This document shows, piece after piece, positions 19,025-31,577 of a stretch of DNA of 51,087 nucleotides (position 1 is the stretch's first letter; every line of letters starts with the position of its first letter). Source of the DNA: Oxalobacteraceae bacterium (GTDB lineage Bacteria; Pseudomonadota; Gammaproteobacteria; Burkholderiales; Burkholderiaceae_D); assembly GCA_021768485.1 (NCBI GenBank), contig JAIZVZ010000019.1:1-51087 (forward strand), given 5' to 3'. The notes under the pieces are model-generated. The model searched no databases and had not been told where the DNA came from. It saw only the letters and a list, made by a program, of their open reading frames with translations. Made by a program: the position numbers and the translations under genes.

Positions 19025-19909
19025 TCAGAGCATGCCGCCGTTTGCCGCCGGATATTCGTTCCAGTGCAGTTTTTCCCGCAGGGTATCGTAATAACTCCAA
19101 TCGACCGGATGCAGGAACGACACCGTATGCGCCGAGCGCTGCAAGAGAATGCGGTCATGCGGCTGCAGGCAAGTAAAGCTTTGCATGTCGAAATTGACGG
19201 TAATGCCGCGGCCGCGGATGATTTCAACTGAAATGACACTGGTATCGGGCACCACGATCGGCCGGTTCGACAGTGCATGCGGCGCAATGGCCACCAGCGC
19301 GATGCCGTTCAGGCTAGGATGGAGCAAGGGGCCGCCGGCCGACAGCGCATAGGCCGTCGAGCCGGTCGGGGTGGCGATCACCAGGCCGTCCGAGCGCTGG
19401 TTATACATGAAGTGATCATCGACATCGACCCGCAATTCGGCCATGCCTGCGCCGGCGCCGCGCGAGACGACGATATCGTTAAACGCCAGGCCTTCGAAAA
19501 TCGTTTCCTCGCCGCGCACCACGCGCCCTTCGAGCAGGGTGCGGGTTTCCGAGCGAAAGTTGCCTTGCAAGATATCACTGAGAACCGGCATCATGCGGTC
19601 TTGCGGCACATCGGTTATGAAGCCGAGCCGGCCCTGATTAATGCCCACCAGCGGCACCTTGAACGGCGCCAGTTGCCGCGCCATGCCGAGCATGGTGCCG
19701 TCGCCGCCGAGCACGATGACCAGATCGGCGCTCGTGCCGATCTGTTGCGTGGTCAATACGGGCGCCTCATGCAAGCCGACATTGGCCGCCGTTTCGGCTT
19801 CCAGTACGACGTGATGCCCGGCCTTTTGCAAAAATGCAATCAGGTCGCGCAATATTTCCAGAATACCAACGGTGTCGTGCTTGCCGACCAGTGCGATAGT
19901 TTTTTGCAT
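19025..19909 (-). CDS. nadK: NAD kinase
   Basis: NadK phosphorylates NAD to NADP. The 294-residue product has the catalytic [12 protein letters not shown] motif, the [11 protein letters not shown] segment and [21 protein letters not shown], all diagnostic. I start it at the ATG at 19907-19909 ([15 protein letters not shown]); the longer frame adds nine residues unlike the family. It is divergent from hrcA across a 197-bp region that includes an inverted repeat ATTAAG-N11-CTTAAT (20016-20038). Confidence 0.96.
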   Translation of the reverse strand: MQKTIALVGKHDTVGILEILRDLIAFLQKAGHHVVLEAETAANVGLHEAPVLTTQQIGTSADLVIVLGGDGTMLGMARQLAPFKVPLVGINQGRLGFITDVPQDRMMPVLSDILQGNFRSETRTLLEGRVVRGEETIFEGLAFNDIVVSRGAGAGMAELRVDVDDHFMYNQRSDGLVIATPTGSTAYALSAGGPLLHPSLNGIALVAIAPHALSNRPIVVPDTSVISVEIIRGRGITVNFDMQSFTCLQPHDRILLQRSAHTVSFLHPVDWSYYDTLREKLHWNEYPAANGGML

Positions 19910-20094
19910 ATAGCGATAGTAAACAATACATTCCAAAAAGCATAGAGGCGGCGCTTATTTCGGCACGGCCGCGCGCGGTCAGTCCCAGCGGCAATTGCCT
20001 TCTCGGCCCGCACATATTAAGATTAATTATTGCTTAATTGTTTCTCTTTGAAAAAACTCCTTGAGCCGAACCATGTTGAAACCAGCTTATTGGC

Positions 20095-20100
20095 TATAAT
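20095..20100 (+). promoter_or_regulatory. Perfect -10 box (TATAAT) six bases before the hrcA start codon
   Basis: TATAAT at 20095-20100 ends six bases before the hrcA ATG at 20107. If it is used, transcription would begin at or next to the start codon and the mRNA would be leaderless. No Shine-Dalgarno sequence is visible in front of this ATG, which fits. The -35 region is weak (CATGTT at 17-base spacing), so the call is tentative. Confidence 0.45.
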
Positions 20101-20106
20101 TAGCCC

Positions 20107-21129
20107 ATGAATTTAGATATCCGTGCCCGCACGCTGCTCAAAGCCCTGGTCGAACGCTATATCGCCGACGGCCAGCCGGTCGGCTCGCGCGCGCTGTCGA
20201 AGATTTCGGGACTCGATCTGTCGCCGGCGACGATTCGCAACATCATGTCCGACCTCGAAGAAATGGGGCTGGTGACCAGCCCGCACACCTCGGCCGGACG
20301 GGTGCCGACGCCGCGCGGCTACCGCATTTTCGTCGATACCCTGCTGACCGTGCAAGCGATCGATGAGAGCAGTGTCGAAAGCAAGATGACGTCGAGCCTG
20401 CAAACGGCGCAACCGCACAAGATTATCGCCAACGCCGCCCAGATGCTGTCTTCTTTGTCGCAATTTGCCGGCGTCGTGCTCACGCCGCGGCGCGAGTCGG
20501 TATTCCAGCAAATCGAATTTCTGCGCCTGTCCGAGCGCCGCATCCTGCTGGTCATCGTGGCGCCGAACGGCGATGTCCAGAACCGTCTGCTGCTGACTGC
20601 GGTCGACTATACGCCGGCGCAACTGGTGCAGTCGGCCAACTACATCAATTCGCATTACGGCGGCCTGTGCTTCGACGATGTGCGGCGCCGGCTGCAAAGC
20701 GAACTGCAGCAATTGCGCAGCGAGATGAACAGCCTGATGCACGCAGCCGTGGAAGCCGGCAGCGAAGCGATGAACGACAACAGCGACGACATGGTGATCG
20801 CCGGCGAGCGCAATTTGCTCAGCGTAAGCGATCTGGCGTCGAACATGACATCGCTGCGCCAATTGTTCGACATGTTCGAACAAAAAACCGGCTTGATGCA
20901 ATTGCTCGATGTCTCCAGCAAGGCCACCGGCGTGCAGATCTTTATCGGCGGCGAATCGAATCTGGTCCCGATGGACGACATGAGCGTGGTCACCGCACCC
21001 TACGAAGTCAACGGCAAGATCGTCGGCACGCTAGGCGTGATCGGCCCGACCCGCATGGCCTATGAACGCGTGATCCCGATTGTCGACATCACCGCCAAGC
21101 TGTTATCGAGCGCTCTCAGTCACAACTGA
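20107..21129 (+). CDS. hrcA: Heat-inducible transcription repressor HrcA
   Basis: HrcA represses chaperone genes by binding the CIRCE inverted repeat and is released on heat stress. The 340-residue product has an N-terminal winged helix ([20 protein letters not shown], then [19 protein letters not shown] and [16 protein letters not shown]). A GAF-like core and the C-terminal [16 protein letters not shown] follow. The N-terminus matches the family closely, which fixes the start although no ribosome site precedes it. I found no CIRCE element in the window, so its targets are probably elsewhere, for example groESL. Confidence 0.97.
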   Translation: MNLDIRARTLLKALVERYIADGQPVGSRALSKISGLDLSPATIRNIMSDLEEMGLVTSPHTSAGRVPTPRGYRIFVDTLLTVQAIDESSVESKMTSSLQTAQPHKIIANAAQMLSSLSQFAGVVLTPRRESVFQQIEFLRLSERRILLVIVAPNGDVQNRLLLTAVDYTPAQLVQSANYINSHYGGLCFDDVRRRLQSELQQLRSEMNSLMHAAVEAGSEAMNDNSDDMVIAGERNLLSVSDLASNMTSLRQLFDMFEQKTGLMQLLDVSSKATGVQIFIGGESNLVPMDDMSVVTAPYEVNGKIVGTLGVIGPTRMAYERVIPIVDITAKLLSSALSHN

Positions 21130-21187
21130 CCGGCACAGCGGAGCGGCGCCGCGAATCGTCTCATTAACTACAATCTAGGAAGTCGAC

Positions 21188-21598
21188 ATGGCGCAGCCCG
21201 GCAAATCGAGTGTCATTCTGATCGACGACAATGAAATGATCCGTGAAGTGTTGCGTGTCATGCTGCGCAATCACAATTTCGAGGTCGTCGGCGAAGCGGC
21301 CGACGGTCAGGCCGGTCTGCAGATGACGCTGTCGCGCCGTCCGGACGTGCTGTTCCTCGACATCATGATGCCGACCAGCGGCCTCGACGTGCTCAAGCAG
21401 GTCAAAGAAAAACTGCCGCAAACCGTGGTGCTGATGGTCACCGCCAGCCGCGACCGCGCCACCGTCCAGAGCGCGCTCGAGCTGGGCGCCAACGGTTTCG
21501 TCCTCAAGCCATTCAATACCAAGACCGTCATCGACACCATCGAAAAAGCGCTGGCCAAGGTCCGCAGCAAAGTCAGCCAGGCCAAGCAGGCCAACTAA
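21188..21598 (+). CDS. Single-domain response regulator (CheY-like receiver)
   Basis: This 136-residue protein is a stand-alone receiver domain. It has the acidic pair Asp13/Asp14 (LIDDNEM), the phosphoacceptor Asp58 (FLDIMMP), Thr85 (VTAS) and Lys107 (LKPF). A short basic C-terminal helix follows and there is no output domain. AGGAAG stands 5 bases before the start. No histidine kinase, chemotaxis or cyclase gene is nearby, so the partner is unknown. It lies 58 bp after hrcA on the same strand and may be co-transcribed with it. Confidence 0.9.
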   Translation: MAQPGKSSVILIDDNEMIREVLRVMLRNHNFEVVGEAADGQAGLQMTLSRRPDVLFLDIMMPTSGLDVLKQVKEKLPQTVVLMVTASRDRATVQSALELGANGFVLKPFNTKTVIDTIEKALAKVRSKVSQAKQAN

Positions 21599-21653
21599 AT
21601 CAATTACGCCTGCCTGCCACCCTGCCGCGCCCGCCGAAAACCGGCTTGCACGC

Positions 21654-22082
21654 TCACGTCCGGTGCGGACATGGCGATTTGGTGCAATGCCCGTACAGGG
21701 CCAGCGAATGGTCGGCGATCTTGAAGCCGCGCTCGTCGGCGATCTTCTGCTGGCGGCTTTCGATTTCAGGATCGAAAAACTCTTCGACCCGGCCGCAATC
21801 GAGGCAGACCAGATGGTCGTGGTGCGAGCCCTCGTTGAGTTCGAAAATCGCCTTGCCGGTCTCAAAATGATTGCGGCTCAAGAGGCCGGCCTGTTCGAAC
21901 TGCATCAAAACACGGTAGACGGTCGCCAGGCCGACGTCCATATTTTCAGCCAACAGTATTTTATATACGTCTTCTGCCGTCAAATGGCGCACTGTGCTGC
22001 CTTGAAAGATTTCAAGGATTTTCAATCGCGGCAACGTCGCTTTCAGACCGCTGGCTTTCAAATCGGATGGATTATTACTCAT
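21654..22082 (-). CDS. fur: Ferric uptake regulator Fur
   Basis: Fur is the iron-dependent repressor of iron uptake genes. The 142-residue product has the winged helix ([50 protein letters not shown]), the metal site [11 protein letters not shown] and a C-terminal His/Cys cluster. I use the ATG at 22080-22082 for length; another in-frame ATG four codons earlier is equally possible, and neither has a strong ribosome site. It is divergent from bamE, a frequent pairing. I could not find a convincing Fur box in the shared region. Confidence 0.95.
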   Translation of the reverse strand: MSNNPSDLKASGLKATLPRLKILEIFQGSTVRHLTAEDVYKILLAENMDVGLATVYRVLMQFEQAGLLSRNHFETGKAIFELNEGSHHDHLVCLDCGRVEEFFDPEIESRQQKIADERGFKIADHSLALYGHCTKSPCPHRT

Positions 22083-22203
22083 AGGGGAACTCATATAATT
22101 TTTTGCTAAACTGATAGCAAATGTATCTTTGTTAGTCAAATTTGCCACATCTGCTTTATCATATAGTGTTTTGGCACTCTACTTCAATCAATTGAGATCA
22201 CAT

Positions 22204-22707
22204 ATGCGTATTTTGCCCCTGGCCCTAGCACTGACGTGCACGCTTTCCGGCTGTGCCAGCATGTTTCACCACGATGAGGCGCCGCCACCGGCCGCCCCGG
22301 CGACCGGCACCCAGGCGACCGAGCTGACCCTGACGCAAAAAGTGATCTGGACTTTTTCGCCATATCGGATCTCTATTCAGCAGGGTAACTTCGTGTCGCA
22401 AGAAATGGTTGCGCAGATCAAGGAAGGCATGACGCGCGAGCAAGTCCGCTTCGTCCTCGGCACCCCCTTGCTGACCGACGTCTTTCATGCCGACCGCTGG
22501 GATTACCCGTTCCGCCTGCAGCGCGGCAATGGCGAAGTGCTGTCGAGCCGGGTCGCCGTGCATTTCAAGGATGGCTTCGTGACGCGCTTCGAAGGCGGCA
22601 ATTTGCCGAACGAAAGAGAGTATATTGCCCGGATCGCCGGTTCAGCGGTGCAATTGCTGCGCGCGCAAAGCGATGACATCGGCCCGAAAAAAGAACCCAA
22701 GAAATAG
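22204..22707 (+). CDS. bamE: Outer membrane protein assembly factor BamE (OmlA/SmpA lipoprotein)
   Basis: BamE is the small lipoprotein of the BAM complex that folds beta-barrel proteins into the outer membrane. The 167-residue product has a lipoprotein signal with lipobox LSGC, and Ala after the cysteine favours outer-membrane sorting. The SmpA/OmlA domain follows: [47 protein letters not shown]. The upstream open frame to 22129 lacks a signal peptide, so I start at ATG 22204. It is divergent from fur, and dapB follows 4 bp after its stop. Confidence 0.95.
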   Translation: MRILPLALALTCTLSGCASMFHHDEAPPPAAPATGTQATELTLTQKVIWTFSPYRISIQQGNFVSQEMVAQIKEGMTREQVRFVLGTPLLTDVFHADRWDYPFRLQRGNGEVLSSRVAVHFKDGFVTRFEGGNLPNEREYIARIAGSAVQLLRAQSDDIGPKKEPKK

Positions 22708-22711
22708 TCTT

Positions 22712-23533
22712 ATGCCTTCATTGAAAATCGCCGTCGCCGGCGCCAGCGGCCGCATGGGCCGCATGCTGATCGAAACCTTGTTGCAAACGCCCGAAGTGCA
22801 ACTGGCCGGCGCGCTCGACGTGCCCGGTTCGCCGGCCGTCGGCCAGGACGCCGGCGCCTTTCTGGGGCGCGCGGCCGGCTGCGCGATCGAATCCGATCTC
22901 GGGCGCGCCCTGCGCGATGCCGATTACCTGATCGATTTCACGCGCCCGGAAGGCACGCTGGCGCACGTCGCCTATTGCGCCGAACACGGCATCAAGATGA
23001 TCATCGGCACCACCGGCTTCGATGCCGCCGGCAAGGCCGCCATTGCCGCCGCCGCCGAAAAGACTGCGATCGTCTTTGCGCCTAACATGAGCGTGGGCGT
23101 AAACGTGACGATGAAACTGCTCGAAATGGCGGCCAGGAGTTTTTCCGAAGGCTACGACATCGAAATCATCGAAGCCCACCACCGGCATAAGGTCGATGCG
23201 CCGTCGGGCACCGCCCTGAAAATGGGAGAGGTGATCGCCGGGGCGCTCGGCCGCGACCTCGACCAGGTCGCCGTCTACGACCGCCACGGCATCACCGGCG
23301 AACGCGATCCGTCCTCGATCGGCTTTGCCACCATCCGCGGCGGCGATATCGTCGGCGACCATACGGTACTGTTTGCCGGCATCGGCGAACGCATCGAAAT
23401 CAGCCACAAGTCGGCCAGCCGGGTAACCTATGTCCACGGCGCCTTGCGCGCAGCGCGCTTCCTGTCGGCGAAAAGCACCGGTTTGTTCGACATGCAAGAC
23501 GTGCTCGACTTGAAACGCCTGGGCCAATCATGA
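22712..23533 (+). CDS. dapB: 4-hydroxy-tetrahydrodipicolinate reductase
   Basis: DapB reduces the product of DapA with NAD(P)H in lysine and diaminopimelate synthesis. The 273-residue product has the Rossmann motif [17 protein letters not shown] and the catalytic segment [16 protein letters not shown] begin at ATG 22712, four bases after the bamE stop; the longer frame overlaps bamE. The bamE-dapB order and the exbB gene 64 bp later suggest one transcription unit. Confidence 0.97.
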   Translation: MPSLKIAVAGASGRMGRMLIETLLQTPEVQLAGALDVPGSPAVGQDAGAFLGRAAGCAIESDLGRALRDADYLIDFTRPEGTLAHVAYCAEHGIKMIIGTTGFDAAGKAAIAAAAEKTAIVFAPNMSVGVNVTMKLLEMAARSFSEGYDIEIIEAHHRHKVDAPSGTALKMGEVIAGALGRDLDQVAVYDRHGITGERDPSSIGFATIRGGDIVGDHTVLFAGIGERIEISHKSASRVTYVHGALRAARFLSAKSTGLFDMQDVLDLKRLGQS

Positions 23534-23597
23534 GATACCGCGCGCCTGCCGCCCGTTTCGCGCCCTCGGCCCGGCTGCGTTCGCCGCTTTGCCGCCC

Positions 23598-24272
23598 ATG
23601 AATCCCGCCGACACCCAATTCACGTTTGCCCGCTACTGGGCCCATGGCGATGCGATCAGCCATGTGGTTGCGTACTGCCTGCTGGCGATGTCGCTGGTTT
23701 CCTGGTTTTTCATTCTCAGCAAAGCCGTCAATGCCTGGCGCGCCCGGCGCAGCGGCGCCGCGCTCGAGTTGTTCTGGCAGGCGCCCAATTTGCACGATGC
23801 GATTGCGGTGCTGGCGCAGGCCGATCCCGATCACATCTTCGGTGCCCTGGCCGAGGACGGCCACGCCGCCCTCGACAACAGCAGCAACACCGGCCTGGCG
23901 CAGGCGGCCGAGCTGCGCGAACGCCTCACGCGCGCCCTGCGCCAGGCCATCCACCGCAGTACCGCCCGCCTGGAAAGCGGCCAGACGCTGCTGGCATCAA
24001 TCGGCGCCACGGCCCCGTTCGTCGGCCTGCTCGGCACGGTCTGGGGCATTTTTCATGCGCTGACGGCGATTTCGTCGAGCGGCGCAGTCCAGATCGACAA
24101 AATCGCCGGCCCGGTCGGCGAAGCGCTGATCATGACGGCCCTGGGCCTGGCCGTGGCCATCCCGGCAGTCCTGGCCTACAACGGCTTCAACCGCGTCAAC
24201 CGCCAAAAACTGCTGCAGCTCGACGGCTTCGCCCACGACCTGCTGCAGCATCTGGCGCCGGGCGCCGCATAA
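23598..24272 (+). CDS. exbB: MotA/TolQ/ExbB proton channel family protein
   Basis: ExbB forms, with ExbD, a proton-driven motor in the inner membrane that energises outer-membrane transport. The 224-residue product has three membrane spans (about residues 24-44, 132-158 and 175-200). The last two carry the conserved GATAPFVGLLGTVWGI and EALIMTALGLAVAIPAVLAYN. I take ATG 23598 over a TTG nine bases earlier. exbD follows 3 bp later. No tonB or TonB receptor is adjacent, so a Tol-type role cannot be excluded by position alone. Confidence 0.93.
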   Translation: MNPADTQFTFARYWAHGDAISHVVAYCLLAMSLVSWFFILSKAVNAWRARRSGAALELFWQAPNLHDAIAVLAQADPDHIFGALAEDGHAALDNSSNTGLAQAAELRERLTRALRQAIHRSTARLESGQTLLASIGATAPFVGLLGTVWGIFHALTAISSSGAVQIDKIAGPVGEALIMTALGLAVAIPAVLAYNGFNRVNRQKLLQLDGFAHDLLQHLAPGAA

Positions 24273-24275
24273 ATC

Positions 24276-24686
24276 ATGGCTTTCGGCAGCTTCAGCGATA
24301 AATCCCATCCGGGACCAATGGCCGAGATCAACGTCACGCCGATGGTCGACGTCATGCTGGTACTGCTCGTCATTTTCATCCTGACCGCGCCGCTCTACAC
24401 CCACTCGCTCAAACTGGAATTGCCGAATGCGCAGTCAGCCGTCGCGCAGCCGGTGGCGCGCGCCGTCACCATCTCGATCGACGCCGGCGGCGCGCTATTC
24501 TGGAACAAGGACGCCATCGGCCGCGCCGAACTCGACCAGCGCATGGCGCAACTGGCGCCGCAGACCGAGATCGAATTACGGGCAGATAAGAAAACCGCCT
24601 TTGAAGTCATCGCCGATGTCATGTCGACGGCGCAAAGCCATGGCCAATCCAAGCTCGGTTTCGTGACCGCCCCCAAACCGAAATAA
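24276..24686 (+). CDS. exbD: Biopolymer transport protein ExbD/TolR family
   Basis: This 136-residue partner of ExbB has one membrane helix near the N-terminus (about residues 22-42) with the proton-path aspartate at 25 (INVTPMVDVMLVLLVIF). A periplasmic domain follows, ending in TAPKPK. The length and the position of the Asp match ExbD. It starts 3 bp after exbB. The next gene, a barstar homologue, begins 10 bp after its stop, so all are probably one transcript. Confidence 0.93.
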   Translation: MAFGSFSDKSHPGPMAEINVTPMVDVMLVLLVIFILTAPLYTHSLKLELPNAQSAVAQPVARAVTISIDAGGALFWNKDAIGRAELDQRMAQLAPQTEIELRADKKTAFEVIADVMSTAQSHGQSKLGFVTAPKPK

Positions 24687-24696
24687 AGGAATCAAT

Positions 24697-25023
24697 ATGG
24701 CACTGGCACAACTGGACGGCGACAAAATCACGGACTGGGCCTCATTTCACGCACTATCGCAGCAAGTATTCGGTTTTCCCGACACCTATGGCCACAATCT
24801 GAACGCCTGGGTCGATTGCCTGAGCTATCTGCGCGACGAAGACGGCATGAGCCGCTTCAAGCTGTTTCCCAATGAAGTGCTGAAGATCGAATTGCTGCAC
24901 GCCGAGGCCCTGCGCGCACGCCATCCCGAAATCGTCGATGAACTGGCATTTTGCATCGACGCCATCAACGAGCGCTATAGCGATTACGGCGAAAAACCGG
25001 CGCTGGAACTGGTCGCCGCATAA
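24697..25023 (+). CDS. Barstar-family protein (barnase inhibitor-like), no RNase gene nearby
   Basis: The 108-residue product fits the barstar fold: DWASFHALSQQVFGFPDTYGHNLNAWVDCLSYL contains the family pattern F-P-x-x-Y-G-x-N-x-x-A-W-x-D. Barstar binds and blocks barnase-type RNases inside the producer. Here no secreted RNase or toxin gene is next to it, and it follows exbD by 10 bp with AAAGGAA before its start. It could be an orphan immunity gene or have an unrelated role. The family assignment is firmer than the function. Confidence 0.85.
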   Translation: MALAQLDGDKITDWASFHALSQQVFGFPDTYGHNLNAWVDCLSYLRDEDGMSRFKLFPNEVLKIELLHAEALRARHPEIVDELAFCIDAINERYSDYGEKPALELVAA

Positions 25024-25109
25024 TCGCCTCCAGACCGTCGCCGCCCCGGCCATCGATGCGGGCGGGCTCAGGCATGGCTGCCCGATCGCGGCTTTTCAGT
25101 CCGTCCATG

Positions 25110-27963
<2,854 letters not shown>

Positions 27964-28015
27964 CTGTCAGGCGGGCAGATTCGCTCAGCTCGCCTGTAAT
28001 TTACTGGATTAAACC

Positions 28016-28579
28016 ATGATGTCATTTCGCCCCGCCGCTCTCATCCACCGTTCGCTGTTTGCGATCCTGATACTGGCGCTGGTCGCCGGTTGCGGATTTC
28101 ACATGCGCGGCGCCAACGGTGCCTACAACCTGCCGTTCGCGACAGTCTATCTGACGCTTGGCGAAAATTCCTCGATCGGCGCCGAAATACGGCGCAACAT
28201 CCGCGCCTATCCCGGTACCGAAGTGGTCAGCGACCCCAAGATGGCGCAGGCCATCATCGAGGTGCTGGGCGAGTCGCGCGACAAGACCATCCTCACGATC
28301 AACAGCCAGGGTCTGGTGCGCGAATATTCGCTGGCCTATACGCTGCGCTTTCGGGTAAAGGATAATCGCGAACGCGAACTGCTGGAGCCGACCTCGATCG
28401 TCGTGAAACGCTCCCTGAGCTATAACGAAACATCGGTACTCGGTAAAGAATCTGAAGAAAAGCTGCTGTACCGCGACATGCAAACCGACCTCGTGCAGCA
28501 GATGCTGCGACGCCTGGCAGCCATCCACGTGACGCCGCTGTCGGTAGCGCCGCCGGCGCCGGCCGCCGGCGCAAAATGA
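28016..28579 (+). CDS. lptE: LPS-assembly lipoprotein LptE
   Basis: LptE is the lipoprotein plug of the LptD outer-membrane LPS translocon. The 187-residue product has a signal with lipobox LVAGC and then GFHMRGA, the usual start of the mature protein. The rest has low identity but typical LptE content (GENSSIGAEIRRNIRAYPGTEVV, REYSLAYTLRFRV). The C-terminus is Ala/Pro-rich. It lies 52 bp after leuS and 42 bp before holA, which supports the assignment. Confidence 0.92.
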   Translation: MMSFRPAALIHRSLFAILILALVAGCGFHMRGANGAYNLPFATVYLTLGENSSIGAEIRRNIRAYPGTEVVSDPKMAQAIIEVLGESRDKTILTINSQGLVREYSLAYTLRFRVKDNRERELLEPTSIVVKRSLSYNETSVLGKESEEKLLYRDMQTDLVQQMLRRLAAIHVTPLSVAPPAPAAGAK

Positions 28580-28621
28580 ATCGCCTGGCAATCGGCTAAA
28601 TAGACATGAGCGGAGAGCGCA

Positions 28622-29632
28622 ATGCAATTGCGGATTGACGCCCTCGACGCCCATCTGACGGCGCCGCTGGCGCCGCTGTACGTGATCACCAGCGACGAGC
28701 ATTTGCTGGCCCAGGAGGCGCTCGACAAAATCCGCAAGAGCGCACGCGCACAAGGCTTTTCTGAGCGCGAAGTACTGACGGTCGAACGCAATTTCAAATG
28801 GGGTCAGCTGCTGGCGGCGACGCAGTCGCAATCGCTGTTCGGCGACAAGAAGCTGATCGAATTGCGCATCCCGACCGGCAAGCCAGGCAAAGAGGGTGGC
28901 GCCGCGCTGCAAGCCTACGCCAAGACCGCGAGCAGCGACAGCGTGACGCTGATCAGCCTGCCCAAGCTCGACTGGGCAACGCAAAAAGCTGCCTGGGTCG
29001 GCGCGCTGCAAAATGCTGCCGTGTTTATCGATATCGCACAGGTCGAGCGGGCCCATTTGCCGAACTGGATCGGGGTGCGGCTGGCGGCGCAGCAGCAAAG
29101 CGCCGACCGCCCCGGCCTGGACTTCATCGCCGAGCGCGTCGAAGGCAATCTGCTGGCCGCGCACCAGGAGATATTGAAACTGTCGCTGCTGCACCCGCCG
29201 GGCAAGCTCAGCTTCGAGCAAGTGCAAAGCGCCGTGCTCAATGTGGCGCGTTACGACATCTTCAAGCTCAACGAGGCGATGCTGGCCGGCGACCGCCCGC
29301 GCCTGGTGCGCATGCTCGAAGGCTTGAAAGGCGAAGGCGAAGCACTGCCGCTCGTTTTGTGGGCCGTGGCCGAAGAGATCCGCACCCTGTTAAAATTGAA
29401 GGCCGGCGTTGACGCCGGCCGGCCGCTTGGGGCATTGTTAAAAGAATACCGGATTTGGGGGCCGCGCGAAAAGCTGATGGCCCCCGCACTGCGCCGCCTG
29501 AGCCTGGCGCGGCTGGAAACGGCCTTGCAGGAAGCGGCGCAGATCGACAAGATCATCAAGGGACTGCGTTCGCGCGAACACGCCGGCGATGCCTGGGATG
29601 CGCTGCTGCAGCTATCGATGACGATTGCCTAG
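28622..29632 (+). CDS. holA: DNA polymerase III subunit delta
   Basis: HolA is the clamp-loader subunit that opens the beta clamp. The 336-residue product has the N-terminal AAA-like part (LAPLYVITSDEHLLAQEALDKIR, RNFKWGQLLAATQSQSLFGDKKLIELRIPTG is spread over residues 18-85). A middle domain with DFIAERVEGNLLAAHQEILKLSLL and a C-terminal helical collar follow. The chain matches the family length. GGAGAG stands before the ATG. proA follows after about 85 bp. Confidence 0.95.
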   Translation: MQLRIDALDAHLTAPLAPLYVITSDEHLLAQEALDKIRKSARAQGFSEREVLTVERNFKWGQLLAATQSQSLFGDKKLIELRIPTGKPGKEGGAALQAYAKTASSDSVTLISLPKLDWATQKAAWVGALQNAAVFIDIAQVERAHLPNWIGVRLAAQQQSADRPGLDFIAERVEGNLLAAHQEILKLSLLHPPGKLSFEQVQSAVLNVARYDIFKLNEAMLAGDRPRLVRMLEGLKGEGEALPLVLWAVAEEIRTLLKLKAGVDAGRPLGALLKEYRIWGPREKLMAPALRRLSLARLETALQEAAQIDKIIKGLRSREHAGDAWDALLQLSMTIA

Positions 29633-29719
29633 CCGGTGCACGACAAGGCGCGCCACGAGATGCGCGGGGCAAGCAGACGGAATGACTACAACGAGACAAG
29701 CCGGGCCAGGACCGATGCC

Positions 29720-31045
29720 ATGACAGACGCAAACACAGCCACACACTCAACCACAAACGCGGCCACGGATACAGCGGCGAGCGCGATCCGGCAGACCATG
29801 CAGGCGCTGGGCCAGCGTGCGCGCGCCGCCTCGCGGGCCATGGCGCGGGCCGATACGGCGACCAAGAACCGGGCGCTGCTGCTGATCGCCGACGCCATTG
29901 TCGAACAGCAAAATGCGCTGATTGCCGCCAACCGCCTCGATCTGGCGGCCGCCAAGGCAGCCGGTCTCGAACCGGCGCTGCTCGAGCGTCTGGCGCTGTC
30001 GGCGGGCGCCATTGCCACCATGGTCGAAGGCTTGCGCCAGATTGCCAAGCTGCCCGATCCGGTCGGCGAGATCTCGAACATGAAATTCCGCCCAAGCGGC
30101 ATCCAGGTTGGCCAGATGCGGGTGCCGCTGGGCGTGATCGGCATCATTTATGAAGCCCGTCCCAACGTCACCGTGGACGCCGCCGGGCTGTGCATCAAGA
30201 GCGGCAACGCCACCATCCTGCGCGGCGGCTCGGAAGCCATCCACTGCAACCGCGCGCTGGCCAAACTGGTCGCACAAGGCCTGTCGGGCGCCGGCCTGCC
30301 GCACGACGCGGTGCAGGTGGTCGACACCACCGATCGCGCCGCCGTCGGCGAACTGATCACCATGCCGCAATACATCGACGTCATCGTGCCGCGCGGCGGC
30401 AAGGGGCTGATCGAACGCCTGATGCGCGAAGCGACGGTGCCGATGATCAAGCACCTCGACGGCATCTGCCACGTGTATATCGACGACAAGGCCGACCTCG
30501 AAAAGGCCGCCGCCATCGCATTCAACGCCAAATGTCATCGCTACGGCACCTGCAACACCATGGAAACGCTGCTGGTGGCGCGTTCGATCGCGCCGCGCAT
30601 ATTACCGCTGCTGGCGCCCCTGTATGCAGGCCAGCAAGTGCAGCTGCGCGGCGACGAGGCCGCGTGCGCGATCCTGGCCGACTATCCCAGGCTGCAGCCG
30701 GCGCAGGAAGCCGACTGGCAAACCGAATACCTGGCGCCGATCCTGGCGATCCGCGTGGTCGACGGCATCGAGCAGGCCATCGAGCACATCAATACCTATT
30801 CGTCCAGGCATACCGATGCCATCGTCTCCGAAGACTACAGCGCGGCGCTGCGCTTCCTGCGCGAAGTCGATTCGGCCTCGGTCATCGTCAATGCCTCGAC
30901 CCGCTTTGCCGACGGCTTCGAATACGGCCTGGGCGCCGAGATCGGCATTTCCAACGACAAGCTGCATGCCAGGGGGCCGGTCGGACTGGAGGGACTGACG
31001 TCGCTGAAGTACATCGTCTTCGGCCACGGTGAAGTGCGCGCCTGA
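29720..31045 (+). CDS. proA: Gamma-glutamyl phosphate reductase
   Basis: ProA reduces gamma-glutamyl phosphate to glutamate semialdehyde with NADPH in proline synthesis. The 441-residue product has the family segments [44 protein letters not shown] and the catalytic Cys in [15 protein letters not shown]. An N-terminal extension rich in Thr and Ala is longer than usual, so the true start could be a few codons downstream. I use ATG 29720; a GTG 28 codons earlier would only add a non-conserved tail. proB is not adjacent. Confidence 0.96.
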   Translation: MTDANTATHSTTNAATDTAASAIRQTMQALGQRARAASRAMARADTATKNRALLLIADAIVEQQNALIAANRLDLAAAKAAGLEPALLERLALSAGAIATMVEGLRQIAKLPDPVGEISNMKFRPSGIQVGQMRVPLGVIGIIYEARPNVTVDAAGLCIKSGNATILRGGSEAIHCNRALAKLVAQGLSGAGLPHDAVQVVDTTDRAAVGELITMPQYIDVIVPRGGKGLIERLMREATVPMIKHLDGICHVYIDDKADLEKAAAIAFNAKCHRYGTCNTMETLLVARSIAPRILPLLAPLYAGQQVQLRGDEAACAILADYPRLQPAQEADWQTEYLAPILAIRVVDGIEQAIEHINTYSSRHTDAIVSEDYSAALRFLREVDSASVIVNASTRFADGFEYGLGAEIGISNDKLHARGPVGLEGLTSLKYIVFGHGEVRA

Positions 31046-31101
31046 TCGACATTCAAATCGCCGCTTTTAAATCATTTTTCACAACAACTTGCGAGAACCT
31101 C

Positions 31102-31539
31102 ATGCTGTATTTCTGGATCAAATCGCTACATATTTTCTTCATCGCGGGCTGGTTTGCCGGCCTGTTTTACCTGCCGCGCATCTTTGTCAACCTGGCCATG
31201 GAAACCGATCCCGCAGTCAACGCGCGCCTGTTGCTGATGTCCCGCAAACTGTACAAGTTCATGACACTGATTGCCGTGCCGGCGCTGATCTTCGGTTTGT
31301 GGCTGTGGCTGGTGCTGGGCGTGGGCAAAGGCGAGGACGGCAAGTCGGCCATGTGGATCCATGCCAAACTCGGCATCGTGCTGCTGCTGATCGGCTATCA
31401 CCACGCCTGCGGTTCGCTGCTCAAGAAATTCGAGCGCGGCGTCAATACGCACAGCCATAAATGGTACCGCTGGTTCAACGAGGTGCCGACCTTGCTGTTG
31501 CTGGCGGCCGTCTACCTGGCCGTGGCCAAGCCGTCTTGA
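31102..31539 (+). CDS. hemJ: HemJ-family membrane protein (probable protoporphyrinogen oxidase)
   Basis: HemJ oxidises protoporphyrinogen IX in many proteobacteria that lack HemG and HemY. The 145-residue product has four membrane helices. It has the HemJ signature at the start (LYFWIKSLHIFFIAGWFAGLFYLPRIFV), with the conserved His, and a later HAKLGIVLLLIGYHH with a second conserved His-Lys pair. It can be labelled CopD-like by general tools. It lies 56 bp after proA. HemH, the next enzyme in the pathway, is encoded in the same window. Confidence 0.85.
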   Translation: MLYFWIKSLHIFFIAGWFAGLFYLPRIFVNLAMETDPAVNARLLLMSRKLYKFMTLIAVPALIFGLWLWLVLGVGKGEDGKSAMWIHAKLGIVLLLIGYHHACGSLLKKFERGVNTHSHKWYRWFNEVPTLLLLAAVYLAVAKPS

Positions 31540-31577
31540 ATGACGGCGTCCACCGCAATCGCGTTTTGGAGAGCAGC

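Noticed and set aside
19910-20106. CIRCE element for HrcA at the nadK-hrcA region
   Set aside because: The inverted repeat ATTAAG-N11-CTTAAT does not match TTAGCACTC-N9-GAGTGCTAA; I found no match elsewhere in the window either.
22083-22203. Fur box in the fur-bamE intergenic region
   Set aside because: No 19-bp palindrome close to the GATAATGATAATCATTATC consensus could be aligned.
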